64,000 bases of DNA from Archegozetes longisetosus (lineage: Eukaryota > Arthropoda > Arachnida > Sarcoptiformes > Trhypochthoniidae): NCBI GenBank assembly GCA_018873245.2, contig JAEMBT020000007.1:10871129-10935128 (forward strand), read 5' to 3'. The stretch's first letter is position 1; the number at the start of each line of letters is the position of its first letter. A model generated the notes under the pieces. That model ran no database searches. It was not told the DNA's origin and was given only the letters and a program-made list of their open reading frames with translations. Positions 46,790 through 58,180 of this stretch are shown here, piece after piece. The translations under genes and the position numbers were made by a program.

Positions 46790-48460
46790 TTATTAGTTTT
46801 GGTTGCATTGGATGTCATCTTGAAAGCGTTATTATTCGTTGTAGTCATATATCGATGCGTTGAGATCACGCATCACTATGTTCTGTATGTTCTATGAGAG
46901 CATTTATGGATATAAATAAGTAGTACTTGTGTTATAACTTTTTATCAATTTGTGTGATATAATAGTGCGCCTGTCGCGAACTCTAAACGATTGGTTACTC
47001 TGTCATTTTGTATGCATCGACTTAACTGTTTCATATGACTTATTACAGGGATGGTTAATCGATTATAGTGTTTGAGCCACATTTCATACGAGTCCAATTT
47101 CATTCTATATAACTTCTCTTATAACACCCCAAATAACTTTCTTCTAATTCTTCATAAATCTGTTCAATTCTTTTAATGTGAATAACACTATTTTTGTTGA
47201 AATTAAATAATTAAAATTAAATTTTTGTTCAAATGTTGTAAAACTGAATTATTTGCTTGATCTAATTTTCGATTTATTCAAATTGAGAGAATTGATTCGA
47301 TTGAGAAGAAGGGCAAAAATTGATTTATGATTCAATTTGTGATAAAAGTATCCGAAATTACACACTTTATTCCTATGGTGTCTGTTTGTGGCCAATAAAA
47401 GTTTGATGTTGGCCAACACTTCCTTATTATGTCTATAGAGAGAAAAAGAGGTACAATATTGGAATGAAAAGTTTGAATAAAAATCGTATTCGTTTGGCTC
47501 ACAATCAATGAATGTTTACAATAATAAAGAAATATTTGGGAGAATCAATAACAAGATAATGAATTTGTACGTGAACTTAGTTGTTAGATTTGGATGTATT
47601 TCACTTTTGACTATACTGTTCAACTTTTATACACTTTGACAGAAAAAGCATAATTTTTACATCAATAAATTGCAACTTTAAGCCCCTTTAAATCTTTTAA
47701 CTCCTAGCTCTCAGTCTTGAATACCTTTTGGCATAAATAAGTTTTAAATCCTATTTTAGTGAATGGTATGAAGTGATTCTTAATGTAAAGTTAGAATACT
47801 TTTGATGTGGTATAGCTGTCAAATCGATTTGCAAACTCTCTATTAAGATGAATTGAAAGTTTGAAAAATTAAGAGCCGAAAGATGATCTGTTTTTGTATT
47901 AGTATTGATTAAATAAAAATGTTTTCTGTTTGCTTATCACTTAAAATAAAGAGCACACAAGAGTTCGGTCATTCTTTTATACAACTATTTGTTGGCTCGT
48001 TCTGACCACAATAGACTCAAAATTTAGTCTTTGTTTGACATCGTTTTCAAAATGAAGACACATAAAGTCAATGTTAGTTTTAAACTAATATCTTAATCAA
48101 TAGCATTTGTTTAATTTATAATTTTGATGTTGAAAATTAGAGGAAAACAACCAATTTTTCAGACCAATTATCTCAAATGTTGTTTAATATAATGATTAGA
48201 TTTCTATTTCAAATAAATCTATTAATAGAAAGTTTATTTTCCTGTTTTATTTTATGGATTCAATGTATATTTATTCTTAGTTTATGTGATGCCATCAAAA
48301 ATTATTCATTGCACCCAAAAATAAAATATACAATTATAGCAATTTGATTGATGTCTATTTTAGTTTACAAGTAGCGAAACACACACAGAATAATTGTCTC
48401 TTAAAGAATGAGCCAGAGTTTAGCTTACCAAAGTTTAAAAAGTAACGATTCCTCAAAATA
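46790..48460. other. AT-rich stretch, nothing supportable
   Basis: No repeat arrays, element ends or balanced open frames. Confidence 0.5.
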
Positions 48461-48464
48461 TTGC

Positions 48465-48492
48465 TTCTCTCTCTCTCTCTCTCTCTCTCTCT
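48465..48492 (+). repeat. (CT)14 microsatellite
   Basis: Pure CT run. Confidence 0.98.
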
Positions 48493-48685
48493 ATTTTTGA
48501 AATTTAGATAAATAGAGTTTTCTAGATTGAAAACAAGTTGCTTTGAGGATTGATGACAATTATAACTTAGATTCAGAGAATAAATAGAAGTAATTGCCTA
48601 AAAACAAGTTAATTTTGACGAGATTATCGAAAACAAGTAAATAGTATTCGGAACTATCTTATTTATTAGTTTTCTCGTTCATTAG

Positions 48686-48730
48686 AATCCCAGTTAATAT
48701 TAATAATAGCATTGATGGGGTTAGCAAATG
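48686..48730 (+). CDS. candidate 45 bp exon with textbook splice sites
   Basis: The acceptor AGTTTTCTCGTTCATTAG ends at 48685 and the donor ATG|GTAAGT follows 48730. Two frames are open: one gives IPVNINNSIDGVSK, the other a hydrophobic SQLILIIALMGLAN. The third stops. The length is divisible by three, so inclusion would preserve frame. Product unknown. Confidence 0.3.
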
Positions 48731-48765
48731 GTAAGTCACTAGTCAGACTGTAAGTCACATACTCT

Positions 48766-48780
48766 TATATATATATATAT
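48766..48780 (+). repeat. (TA)n
   Basis: Runs directly up to the ATG at 48779. Confidence 0.93.
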
Positions 48781-48961
48781 GAATTATATGTTGGCCGTGT
48801 TAAGAATGAAAAATGATTACGAACTCGGCAAACGGATGACAAGGAATGAGGGGAAGAACAGCACAAATCTAAGACATATCCAATCGATCTCTCTGTTCGT
48901 GCTGGGTCTTCATCAGAACAGTTATGTAACAACAGAAGACCTGAAGCGCCCTTTATACTGA
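48779..48961 (+). CDS. GC-richer coding-like island, 60-residue ORF
   Basis: ATG at 48779 follows a (TA)n tract. Codon composition is unlike the AT-rich background (GGC, CGG, GGG, CTG, GTG, CTC codons). The peptide includes DYELGKRMTRNEGKN and HIQSISLFVLGLHQNSYVTT and ends EDLKRPLY. The minus strand is also open across the island (~60 codons, DEDPARTERSIGYVLDLCC), so strand is undecided. No family recognised. It could be a coding exon or a fragment of inserted foreign/TE sequence. Confidence 0.32.
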   Translation: MNYMLAVLRMKNDYELGKRMTRNEGKNSTNLRHIQSISLFVLGLHQNSYVTTEDLKRPLY

Positions 48962-49250
48962 TTTTTGCGTTTATTCATTCTCTGTTCTCACATTATACTA
49001 CAGATAGACTTATATCGCACAGTAAATAGAAAACCGTATTTAAGGCAAATAATTGAATTTAACGCTTTAAATCAGAACTTTTAACACAATACAAGCTTTC
49101 TTTAAAGAGTCGATTCAGTTGTAAGTAATGGATAACATATTCTGTATTATTACAGAACTAATTGAATTTGTTTACAATATTGTGGATTTGGTCTTAAACT
49201 GTATGAGACATAGTTATATTAGACATGGTTGCGACAAAAGGAGAGACTAA

Positions 49251-49323
49251 AGCCTTTCACTGCTTTAGTGATATGGAGCAGAGCCTTCGACTGCTTTAGC
49301 GATGTGGTGCAGAGCCTTTCTTA
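49251..49323 (+). repeat. 31 bp minisatellite, 2.3 copies
   Basis: Units at 49251, 49282 and 49313 (partial) share AGCCTT..ACTGCTTTAG.GAT and GTGCAG/GAGCAG ends. Confidence 0.93.
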
Positions 49324-49509
49324 GGCTTGACTTGCCTTCTCTATTTTTTGGCTTTTTTCGATCATAGTTAATGTAAGAGTTGCTACGATTTTGGCCACAA
49401 AACTAATAGGCTATCGTCAGAGTCTTTTCGACTATAATCAAAGCTTATTGAAGTGATAGTAGTGTAGTGTAAGGCTTACTTGTATTTGAACGACTTCTAC
49501 CGCTCTCTT

Positions 49510-49531
49510 TCTCTCTCTCTCTCTCTCTCTT
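49510..49531 (+). repeat. (CT)n microsatellite
   Basis: Short pure CT run after CGCTCTCTTT. Confidence 0.95.
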
Positions 49532-49539
49532 TGAAATAA

Positions 49540-50620
49540 CATGCCATATAAAAAATATTTATAAGAACATACTATAAGATATCGTCACCTGAGAATAATA
49601 GAGCTTTATTTAAGAATATAAAAAAAAGGTTTTCCAAAAAAAATCAACTCTCAATTCTGCTATAAAGTCAACAAAAAATCTTAATTCTTTTCCTATTAAA
49701 TTGACTTCTGGAAAATCAATGCTGATTAAGGCTAAGGACAATATTTTCTTTTTATATTAACTTCAAATTACTTGAAGATAGTTTTTATTTCAATTTTTCA
49801 CTATTTATTAGTATTTATCAAAAATCTTTCTAAATATTTAATTTGTAATTGAGAATAAAATTTCTTATCATTGTTTAAGTGTTTAGATCAGTTTTCTCTG
49901 TTTTATTTATATTGTTTCTGCATTAAGTTGAACTTAATTTTGATGCAATCCATTACAGGTTGGAATAAATTTTAATATTAAATTGACTGAAGCGTATAAA
50001 CGAAATATGTTAGTATATTTGTTGGTGTAAAGTCTAAAATGATGTTTGAACCATTAAGAAAGCTGTAGATTGAAGGGGTCGTGTTGTGAGATATGAGTGT
50101 CTCGTGTTTTCAACAGAACTCATTGAGAGAATTGAATGATCTATAAAGTAAACAGAATTTCTCAATTGATAGACCAAAGAGTAGAGTATTGTTGAATCGA
50201 GTGCATACACATAATAATGCATTGTTTGTAGATTAGTTAATTCCAGATTCACTTAATAGGTATACAAAACACTTACTCCTAAATAAATACACTATATTTT
50301 GAGACAGACTGTGCTTAATATTCATTCCTTTCAACCTTTTTTTGATAGAATGCAAGATTTGTTTATTTTATTGCCATCAATGTTAGTGTTATTGAAGTAG
50401 AATTGCGACAAATGGCAAATGAATAGAAAATGAATCACAAATTGGCAAATCAAAAGCAAGAATTAAAGTAGAGTTTCTTTTTCTATCAATCGCTGACAAA
50501 GTAATCTTATCAAAATTACATTTGCATAATAACATGAGAGCTAAGTGAACAAAAAATATATAGAGATAGATAGAGAGTGAGATGAAGTAAGCACAGGGGC
50601 TCTACTTTTCTCCCTTTTTA
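49540..50620. other. AT-rich stretch, nothing supportable
   Basis: The 72-codon minus-strand frame (50034-50252) starts with a non-ATG codon and has no splice support. Confidence 0.45.
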
Positions 50621-50627
50621 CAGTGAA

Positions 50628-50691
50628 ATGGCAACAAATTATGTGCGACACAGTATACCATGGCAACAAATTATGTGCGACACAGTACGCC
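50628..50691 (+). repeat. 32 bp tandem duplication
   Basis: ATGGCAACAAATTATGTGCG plus ACACAGTATACC is repeated at once, with two base changes in the second copy. A further CATG...TACTGTGTA follows. Confidence 0.96.
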
Positions 50692-51576
50692 ATGTACTGT
50701 GTATGAGACAACGATTTGGAGTCGCGATAAAAATATAAAAAACACTCTCATGAATAAGTAGAGAAACTGTATATAACTAGCCGTATATAAAACACTAACG
50801 CTTAAAGATACGATTCAAACTTTTGAGCCTCATCGATGCCGCGAATGTTACTTTCTCTCTTTCTCTCTCTGAATGCTCTAACATTTGTGAGAATATCATA
50901 CGATCGTCAATATGTCTTCAGGCTAACCACTGCTAAGGCAGCATACATACAGTTCGTGACATGGATCAGACTAAAAAGCACTCTTTAAACATTCAATGGT
51001 ATCGTTAAATTTGAAATTTTCAAAGAGAAGAACTGAAGTTGAGAAGATGGAAAATAAAATCATGTCTGGCTTTTGGGTAGAAGAGAAAAACAGTCGACAA
51101 TATTATTGGTTATACAGAGATTCCCGAGAAATATTGAAAAAGTAATAACTTTTATAAATATTTTTCCGTAAATCTGAATTATTTTGTTTTTAATATAAAG
51201 CGTGAAGTTGTTTAAAAAGATTGCCTCATGTCTTGGATGTGGATTTGCATGATTTGGGCTCAACTTATTAGTAGGCCTAAGAAAATGTTTGATTTTTTTC
51301 TTACTCGCAGTAGACTTGCAAATACCGTAAACAGTGAGTTAAAGTTATTTAGATTAAAATCTCGCTGCAAATACTGTAATCTGAAATTAATGATTAATTT
51401 ATTTGGTCTTTTTTTATCGGTTGTGAAGTGTTTGGAATGTTTTTCTGGCAATTAAGCGTTGATTGAAAATGGTAAACTTCCTCTTTTACTCCTATATTAA
51501 ATTCTATTTCTTTGGCGGTAAACAATCAAAAGTAAAAAAAACTCAGCCAAAATAATAGAGCCAACTAATGGCTCCG

Positions 51577-51918
51577 TTATAGTACAGTAACTTTCTTTAA
51601 AATATTGGTTTTCACGAGTAGAATATAAGAGATAAAAAAGAAAATTTCTTTAAGTAAATATAAATTTAGATCTTCAGAAGAAGGAGATCTGACAAATGGC
51701 AATTTGGTTAATGTGCAAATATATCTGAAAATATATAGAGATTGTCGGTATTGTCTTGAATGGTATATGATATAATTGTAGGCAAAAGAAGTTAGGCATT
51801 TCTCTTGATTGACTCCTTTGTTTAATATGACACTCGGGAGCCCTAAAGGCATCTCATTTTTAGTAATCCAATGCATAAAAGAATAAGCACTTAAGAAACA
51901 TAGTGGACGCCATCCCAT
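51577..51918 (-). CDS. longest ATG-started ORF in the window (113 residues), unknown
   Basis: Minus-strand ATG at 51918, stop TAA at 51577-51579. The sequence begins MGWRPLCFLSAYSFMHWITK, has a middle with SRQYRQSLYIFRYIC and FVRSPSSEDLNLYL, then a hydrophobic segment (EIFFFISYILLV). It could be a small membrane protein. There is no recognised domain and no flanking splice evidence. Length is near what chance allows in 128 kb of double-stranded sequence. Confidence 0.22.
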   Translation of the reverse strand: MGWRPLCFLSAYSFMHWITKNEMPLGLPSVILNKGVNQEKCLTSFAYNYIIYHSRQYRQSLYIFRYICTLTKLPFVRSPSSEDLNLYLLKEIFFFISYILLVKTNILKKVTVL

Positions 51919-52369
51919 TATTGTTTGAACAATCAACTATCCCTTTTCTAGAGAATAATCCTTTGGGTACAATGATCTATCTCTTTCAATCAGCTCTTTA
52001 TTTACTTCAGATATTATTCAATTGAAAATTGTGTGCAACGAAAAACTTTGTATAACTACTGATAAATATATACACCATTCGGCTGTCTATAAATATATGG
52101 CCGATATCTCATTGTGATGGAGAGGAGAATAAGCATAATAATAATAATAGAATAGGAGAGTAATAGTCAAACGTTTTGACTTATTTTGCTAGGATTTATA
52201 GAAAATTAGAGTATTTATAAACGTGTTGACACTGAAGTGTTGAAGTGCGGCAATGGTATAGTTTTTTGCGCCCGTACTTTACAGTGAAATATAAAGTAAA
52301 AGTATATCCATGGGCATATATTTAGGGCGTGTGTGTTGTATTGGATGAAATAGTGATAGTATTACTTAC

Positions 52370-52462
52370 CTTGCCTGAAACTATTCCCCTGAAGCACCAT
52401 TGAAGAGCTCTTTGTAGCTTTCCTGTTGATAGCATACACATGTAGGCTTATGTTTTCAAGTC
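52370..52462 (-). CDS. candidate 93 bp coding exon, best-supported in the window
   Basis: On the minus strand the acceptor GATTGCTGTCAG ends at 52463 and the donor CAAG|GTAAGTA after 52370 matches consensus. Only one frame is open across the whole exon: 2 nt + 30 codons + 1 nt, LENISLHVYAINRKATKSSS continuing MVLQGNSFRQ. Length is divisible by three (phase 1 both sides), so it could be a cassette exon. Composition is balanced and basic/Ser-rich, like a cytoplasmic or linker segment. No family recognised. Confidence 0.42.
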
Positions 52463-52523
52463 CTGACAGCAATCAGCTTCCTTTTCAACTATAATAAGCA
52501 CAGCCACGCACTCATAGTTAGCA

Positions 52524-52543
52524 CATAATACATAATACATAAT
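52524..52543 (+). repeat. 7 bp tandem repeat (CATAATA), 3 copies
   Basis: Contiguous short repeat. Confidence 0.9.
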
Positions 52544-52744
52544 CAATGCCAATAATTATGATAATATTCGATAGCCGGCAAACAAGATGACACTAATTCT
52601 CCAGAATCACTATTAGTTTTAATTATAGATCAAACTATCTCTGGTTTGGGATTTGAAAATTTGACGTACATTCGACTGACTAAATATACGACGTATGAAG
52701 CATTGAATAAGTTGCTCTTCACCCAGAAGACAACAACAAATAAG

Positions 52745-52819
52745 ATGAGAGTAACTTTAGTGTTGGTCTTCTATGCACTTGTGATGCACCCAATGTTATG
52801 CACTAGAACTCAGATTTAG
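52745..52819 (+). CDS. candidate signal-peptide micro-ORF (24 residues)
   Basis: ATG with A at -3 (AATAAGATG) reads MRVTLVLVFYALVMHPMLC then TRTQI and TAG. The N-terminus is an excellent signal-peptide shape. The region (52740-52960) is GC-richer than its surroundings. No clear donor follows to link it to further exons, so it may be a very short secreted peptide, a first exon with a non-consensus donor, or chance. Confidence 0.2.
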   Translation: MRVTLVLVFYALVMHPMLCTRTQI

Positions 52820-53336
52820 ATCCATAGACTCATGGTTTGACTGCTGCTAATGCTGAAGCGTTGCTTCCGTTGCTGACGAGTGACTAGTATATGATGTAGT
52901 GATGCGCAAGGGATGCAGTACAAGGATCAGACTCAACACTACAGACTTGCGGCGCGAACACTTCAAAACTACAGCTTATATTGCAATTCAATGCAATAGT
53001 TGGCGATCAAAGTTATGAGTTGTAATGTCTGTAGTAGTGGCAAGATTGAGAGTTACTGCACTTTGTTTAGCGTTCACTTTACTAAACTTAACTCGAAATC
53101 ATACTGAGAGCTAAGTTTAGGCTATGCGGAGAGTATGGCAGTAGTTGTCAATCTTTTTTAGTTTGGCGTTCCCTACACTACAATCTAATGAAGTCATTTC
53201 CATTGAATCTAATGTTAATTTTATCACGTCTGCGGACCCGGACTGAAATCCGCTACTGTACGGAATGCTGAGGTCTTTCATTGGAGACAAGACCATAAGG
53301 CTTTAGAAGAATAAGTTTGGTGTAAATGAAAAGCGC

Positions 53337-53597
53337 ATGTCTGTTATTTATGTGATGCAGGATTTACTGGCGTATAATACGTTTGATACGTTTGATACAC
53401 CATTAATGCTATATAATATTCACTCTAATCAAAACAAAAAAGTTTTGGCACTTCTCTCCCTAAGTGTTTTTTCATCACTATCAGCAACAAAAAGTTGTGT
53501 ATCATATAATTTATGTAAAGTTTTGTTTACAAATAAATATCAATTTTTGCTCAGTGAAAATATTTTCAAATCAATCATTTTGTTTTTGATAGGATAA
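53337..53597 (+). CDS. 86-residue ORF, unknown
   Basis: ATG at 53337 with a GCGC preceding context. The reading includes DLLAYNTFDTFDTPLMLYNI (from a short ACGTTTGAT repeat) and a hydrophobic end. No domain, no splice support. Confidence 0.15.
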   Translation: MSVIYVMQDLLAYNTFDTFDTPLMLYNIHSNQNKKVLALLSLSVFSSLSATKSCVSYNLCKVLFTNKYQFLLSENIFKSIILFLIG

Positions 53598-54364
53598 AAA
53601 GTGAATCTTAAGAATTGCCGCTTTTGTAATGTGCTTTGCTTGAAAGCCAACATTCAGAACATAATAAAACTTTTTGGTGTATAACTATCTCTGAGAAAAG
53701 AGCTACTCGAAAACCATTGATAATGTATGAGTTGAAGACTTCAATAAGAGGTCTAACAATCGTTCACCTCTATTATTGAAAAGTATCTCATCAAATATTT
53801 TGCTCTTACTGTTGAATTTAATCTCATTAAAAATGTCAATTTCGATAATCGGATGATTAGATTTAAAGAGTAATCAGCAGTTTAAGTCCGATTTTAACTT
53901 CAAATAAATTGCATTTCTAACAAATAAAGCAAACTAGATCTTTCTTTTTCGTGATTAATGTCTTGTAGTCAATGTTTATGAATAAAGATTTGCTTCATAT
54001 TATTAGGATTATTGCCTAGAATTAAGTAACTCAAGACAGTAAGTACTAGTAATGTTGAATCATGCCGAGCAGTTCCATTAAAGTTGGACCAAATCGGATC
54101 CCATACTGAAGTTTGTTCAATCTTAAAGATTTTACTTATTATCCCAAAGCTTTTCCATATCTTATTATGTTTATTAGTTATGTGTCTAAAATTGGAGAAA
54201 TTTAGTAAAACTCACAGTATGATGAAAATTCACAGTCAATAGATAGTTAAATATATTTGATAGGCTGGACACTGATGACTACATTTTCTCTTCATTAGTA
54301 CAATAATTGATGTCCTAAAAGGCATGATCAACGACCTAATAGTAAATATCTTCTCTATGGAATC

Positions 54365-54394
54365 ATTTTCTCCTTAGTTTTGTTAGGAGAAAAT
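54365..54394. other. inverted repeat, 10 bp arms, 10 nt loop
   Basis: ATTTTCTCCT (54365-54374) and AGGAGAAAAT (54385-54394). Confidence 0.75.
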
Positions 54395-54712
54395 CAATTG
54401 AATTTATGTGAAATTAGTAGATGATAGTGACTAAAGAAAATGGGGCTGAGGATATTTTTCGAACAAATAATTCATAGAAGTAAATGCATTGACTATACAA
54501 GTATATAATCTAACGAATCGTAATACATTCGTTAATTCACTAAACATCTCATCTAAATGTAAACACTAATTGTAATGCAATTTCTTTTTACAAAAATAAT
54601 CCTCAATCAGTTTTAGGATCACCTGATGTTACTTTTATTTTAATAAGTCAAATAAATGCCAGAAATTTCACAAGAAATTCTTCCTCATTATTTCTCCATC
54701 ATCCCTAATTGA

Positions 54713-55351
54713 ATGATTAAAGCAGTAGTGGACAAGATCCGAGCGTCAGTTCAAGCTTTAGAAGTTTTGATTCACCGATTCAAAGGTTTTTATTTATATT
54801 GTATTTCAAAGTTCTACAGTGAAGTGTCTTTTAGGTTATCAGTAATGGCAATAAATCGCAAATTTTCTAGTGATTGTTTAACGATTTCTAACTTTTTATA
54901 CGGCCTTGGGAGTGACTTTTCTCGTAAAAACACGAACAATCCAAAAATTGTCGACTTATAATAACCTAGCACTACCAAAAATGATCCTATCTATGATTGA
55001 ATGTGAAATCAATGTAATAGAACCAAGCTGTAATAGTTTTAGAATTTTGTTTTTCTCTCCTATTGTCATGCTAAGCAACACGAAATCTTACTCCCATTTC
55101 TTGTTTCATATTGAAATCGGAACAAAGTATTACTCATTTATTCCCTTCTACAGTATATCGAATTTGTATTGATTTTAAAGTTTGATTTGCATTTTCTATT
55201 GTATAAGAAGTCTGCATTTGTTCTTTATTTCGTCATAAATTGTATTCTGCAATTGAATTCTGATTTCGTGTTTATCGTCCAAATGAAATCAGAGAACCCT
55301 AAAGCCAACTTAAAATTGTCAAGAAGTTGTCTATCGCTAAATCATTATTAG
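54713..55351 (+). pseudogene. chain of overlapping plus-strand ORFs, possible frameshifted relic
   Basis: Three ORFs follow one another (54713-54961, 54906-55172, 55169-55351), needing two frame changes. The first starts at an ATG after a pyrimidine-rich stretch and reads MIKAVVDKIRASVQALEVLI, a plausible helical N-terminus. The later parts are Ile/Phe/Ser-rich. The plus strand is T-rich here, which favours long frames by chance. No family recognised. Confidence 0.15.
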
Positions 55352-55602
55352 TTGCAGAAAGTTTGGTTCTTGCAAATTTTCAGTCTTCATCATTCTATTT
55401 TTCAATTCATTCAGATTTTCAGTGAATTTTGTTTTAGATAGTTTTTCATTTGCTTTGAAAAGAAGAGCCAAATCAAAATGAAAATCTGAGAAATATTCAG
55501 CTTTATTAGAGATTCGCTGGCTTGTCAGACATGACAACTTAACTACGATTTACTTTACATATCGTCACTATATTTCTATCTTCTCTTATATCTTGTGAAA
55601 TA

Positions 55603-55930
55603 CAGTGTTCTCCATAAATAAGTACTTATAGCAAAAACAACAAAAATATTCGAATATTTATTGACATGATGTCAAAAGTCGACTCGGACAAGGATTTGGT
55701 CGGATCCATAATAAATTTGGTCAAAATATCGATAAACTCACATAAATTATATTTAATGTTTGAATAATTTTAAATAGACTGCAGTTAATATTTATTATTT
55801 TTGGTGCATTTTTCTCGTTTACTTCCCATATAAAAATTGATATGTACTTTTAATCTAACGAAGACAACCAATCAGCGAGCTACTATTGGTTTTCTATAAG
55901 CATTTATTTATGGATTGCAAATAACTACTG
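55603..55930. mobile_element. Tc1/mariner-like non-autonomous element (~328 bp)
   Basis: TA then CAGTGTTCTCCATAAATAAG at 55603. The inverted counterpart near 55893-55930 shares CCATAAATAA...CTTATAG (about 22 of 25 positions), with a short insertion before its CAGT terminus. CAGTGTT-type ends and TA flanking are usual for Tc1/mariner elements. No transposase frame lies between. Confidence 0.6.
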
Positions 55931-56194
55931 TGTTACAAATAAAGAATAAAATAGAGATCAACACATTACTTTCAAATGTTTTAATATAAGGTAAAAATCA
56001 AGCTCGACTAACATTTAGAAGATGTTTCAAAGATCACAACAGAACTTATTGTAAAACAAAAAGCCATAATATTTGAATGAGTCAAATATTAAAACTGGTA
56101 AATTATAATAATTTTGGCCATTTTCAAGTGGTTTGACAAAAAGTTCGAACTTTAGTGGATATGCAGTCGACGTGCCTCTAATTCCATAAAATAG

Positions 56195-56333
56195 CAATAT
56201 TAGTAGTATTGATATATCCAGCGCTCTATTTGTTTATTCGGTTATTATCTGTTGACATGAAGCACATCCACATCAGAGTCATTTCAAGCGAGAGCCGTAC
56301 AGAACTGATAACAGTTAACTTATTGGCTGACCA
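56195..56333 (+). CDS. candidate 139 bp exon: membrane helix plus polar segment
   Basis: An acceptor-like CCTCTAATTCCATAAAATAG ends at 56194 and the donor CCA|GTGAGT follows 56333. The open frame (2 nt + 45 codons + 2 nt) begins ILVVLIYPALYLFIRLLSVD, a hydrophobic helix, then MKHIHIRVISSESRTELITV, a polar segment. Codon use in the second half is GC-richer than its surroundings. An in-frame ATG lies at 56257. A TGA follows just after the donor. It could be a single-pass membrane protein exon. No family recognised. Confidence 0.35.
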
Positions 56334-56816
56334 GTGAGTTAGAATGCAAGACAAACTGATAGATCAGCCACGGTTTGCTGCCAACACACTCACAATTATA
56401 TGCCTATCACTAACTCGTAAGAACTGAATAAAACTTGTTGAACTCAATGCACACGTTTATATTGAGCTCACATTTCCAATACTTATGAAGCAGTTTGCAT
56501 GTAATCAAATTATAGATACCAATAAAGAGATAACTTCAGCTCAGAGACATCACATTCTTTCTAATTTGCGTCTTATCTTCACATTACATTCACTGATAAT
56601 ATATTCTGATCAGGGATCAAACGTTGACTCCTTGATAAGACATTGAAATATCAGGAATGACTCTTCAAATTATCATTTTGTCTTAAGGGCAGGAAAAACT
56701 GTTGGCAAACATGATTTGACTAACGATTATTCTGCGAAGACATCCATGCAGTTTTCTATACGACTTTTGTTTAAAATACAATATTCAGTGTTATATTGTT
56801 GACTAATCTATGGCAG

Positions 56817-56857
56817 AAATGTGGTCAAAGTTCTGTTCACTTGTTGAAGAAATTACT
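56817..56857 (+). CDS. candidate exon or start region (MAEMWSKFCSLVEEIT)
   Basis: An acceptor with branch-like TTGACTAATCTATGGCAG ends at 56816, and a GTAAGT donor follows 56857. Two frames are open. One gives MWSKFCSLVEEIT and can be entered from an ATG at 56810 (MAEMWSK...), ending in phase 0. The other gives KCGQSSVHLLKKL. The frame demanded by 56195-56333 would stop after 9 codons. Function unknown. Confidence 0.28.
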
Positions 56858-56885
56858 GTAAGTCATAATTAACAGTGTGGTCTAG

Positions 56886-56925
56886 CGATGGCAGAGGGGG
56901 TACGCCACTGCCACCACAAATTTTC
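56886..56925. mobile_element. short GC-rich patch resembling a transposon terminus
   Basis: The minus strand reads GGTGGCAGTGGCGTACCCCC. AGTGGCGTA-type sequence is common at the ends of various animal repeats. No second terminus was found, so the call is weak. Confidence 0.25.
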
Positions 56926-58150
56926 AGGTCATTGTGCACTATTGAATTTTGCATCAAACACTTTTTGGTCGATAATATCTAAGTTGTTGTTAGTTTAGTT
57001 GTTGAGTAATAGAATCTATTATTAAAACTGCATTTAAAGCTTTAGATTCAAAAACTGCTTAAATGTAAAGACTCGCAAATCTATCATTTCAAAAACTTTC
57101 TTCGAGGATTAGTCGTAGTAATGGGTACTTGTACACAAACATTATGAATTGACTCAACACAATCGATTCATACATATTTATATTGATTAGGAGAACAGCT
57201 CTTTAGATCAGTATGCAGTCGAAGTTCAATTCGATCGGTCAGAAGTCAGACAAGAAAGTTTCAAACCCGAATATTCGAAGAGTATTCTGAATTTGAAAAT
57301 GACATAGTTGGCCGCCATTGGGACCATAATCACAATTGAGTCTAGTTGTTGATTTAGTTTTGAGTGTTTGTCAATTACTAATAATGAAATGCTTGACTGT
57401 TTGCATTACTGACCAATAGTAAACATGATGATTGCAAACTAACTTTTCCAATGGCTACCAATACAAACAGTCAACCACTATATCATAATTAATTGACGAA
57501 CGCTTAAAACTAAATCAGTAATTAAATTATGATGACAGTTCTAGTGGCGGCCAATTTAGCAACTTTCATATTGAAAATATATGTCTTGTAGTTTGAATAG
57601 GGTTTTTGTGTGACTTGTCATCATTTAGATTCAACTTGACATTCTCAGCTATAGACATAGTAATATAAAAAGTATTACAATTATCTGGTACATGGCACAT
57701 GAAAATGAAGGCAAAGTTTCACTTAGAGTTAGTTATATTTAGACAGCGATCAAATAAAAAATTGTTAATTATTTACAGTTTGAATTTTCTGTCAATACAG
57801 TCCATAAATTCTTAAATTATTGAATAATTCGGTTACTTCAAAACCCTAAACATGAAAATTTAATAAAATTTCATATTCTAGCCCTCACCTAAACCGAAAA
57901 TTGATTTAGTTTAATATTTATTCTCATTTTCTATATTTGAATCACTTAAATGAACTGAAAAATTGGCATTCAATTATTTGGTCGATCGATGATTAGAGAC
58001 TTATCGAGAAATAAAAGGGCGAGTATTTTGTAGTTGTGCATAGGTTTGAGTATTTTCCTAATCCATAGATTTAGGGCTTAAATAAAAAATGAATCACATT
58101 AAAGGAAACGTATATAAATGTGACTCTACTGGAAATGAAAGAAAAAATCG

Positions 58151-58180
58151 AGAGATTCTTAGCGATTCTTTGCGATTCTA
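58151..58180 (+). repeat. 10 bp tandem repeat (AGCGATTCTT), 3 copies
   Basis: Contiguous units with one or two changes. Confidence 0.9.

Noticed and set aside
49479-49510. Minus-strand exon ending at CAA|GTAAGC
   Set aside because: The only upstream acceptor would lie in a purine (GA) tract, not a pyrimidine tract.
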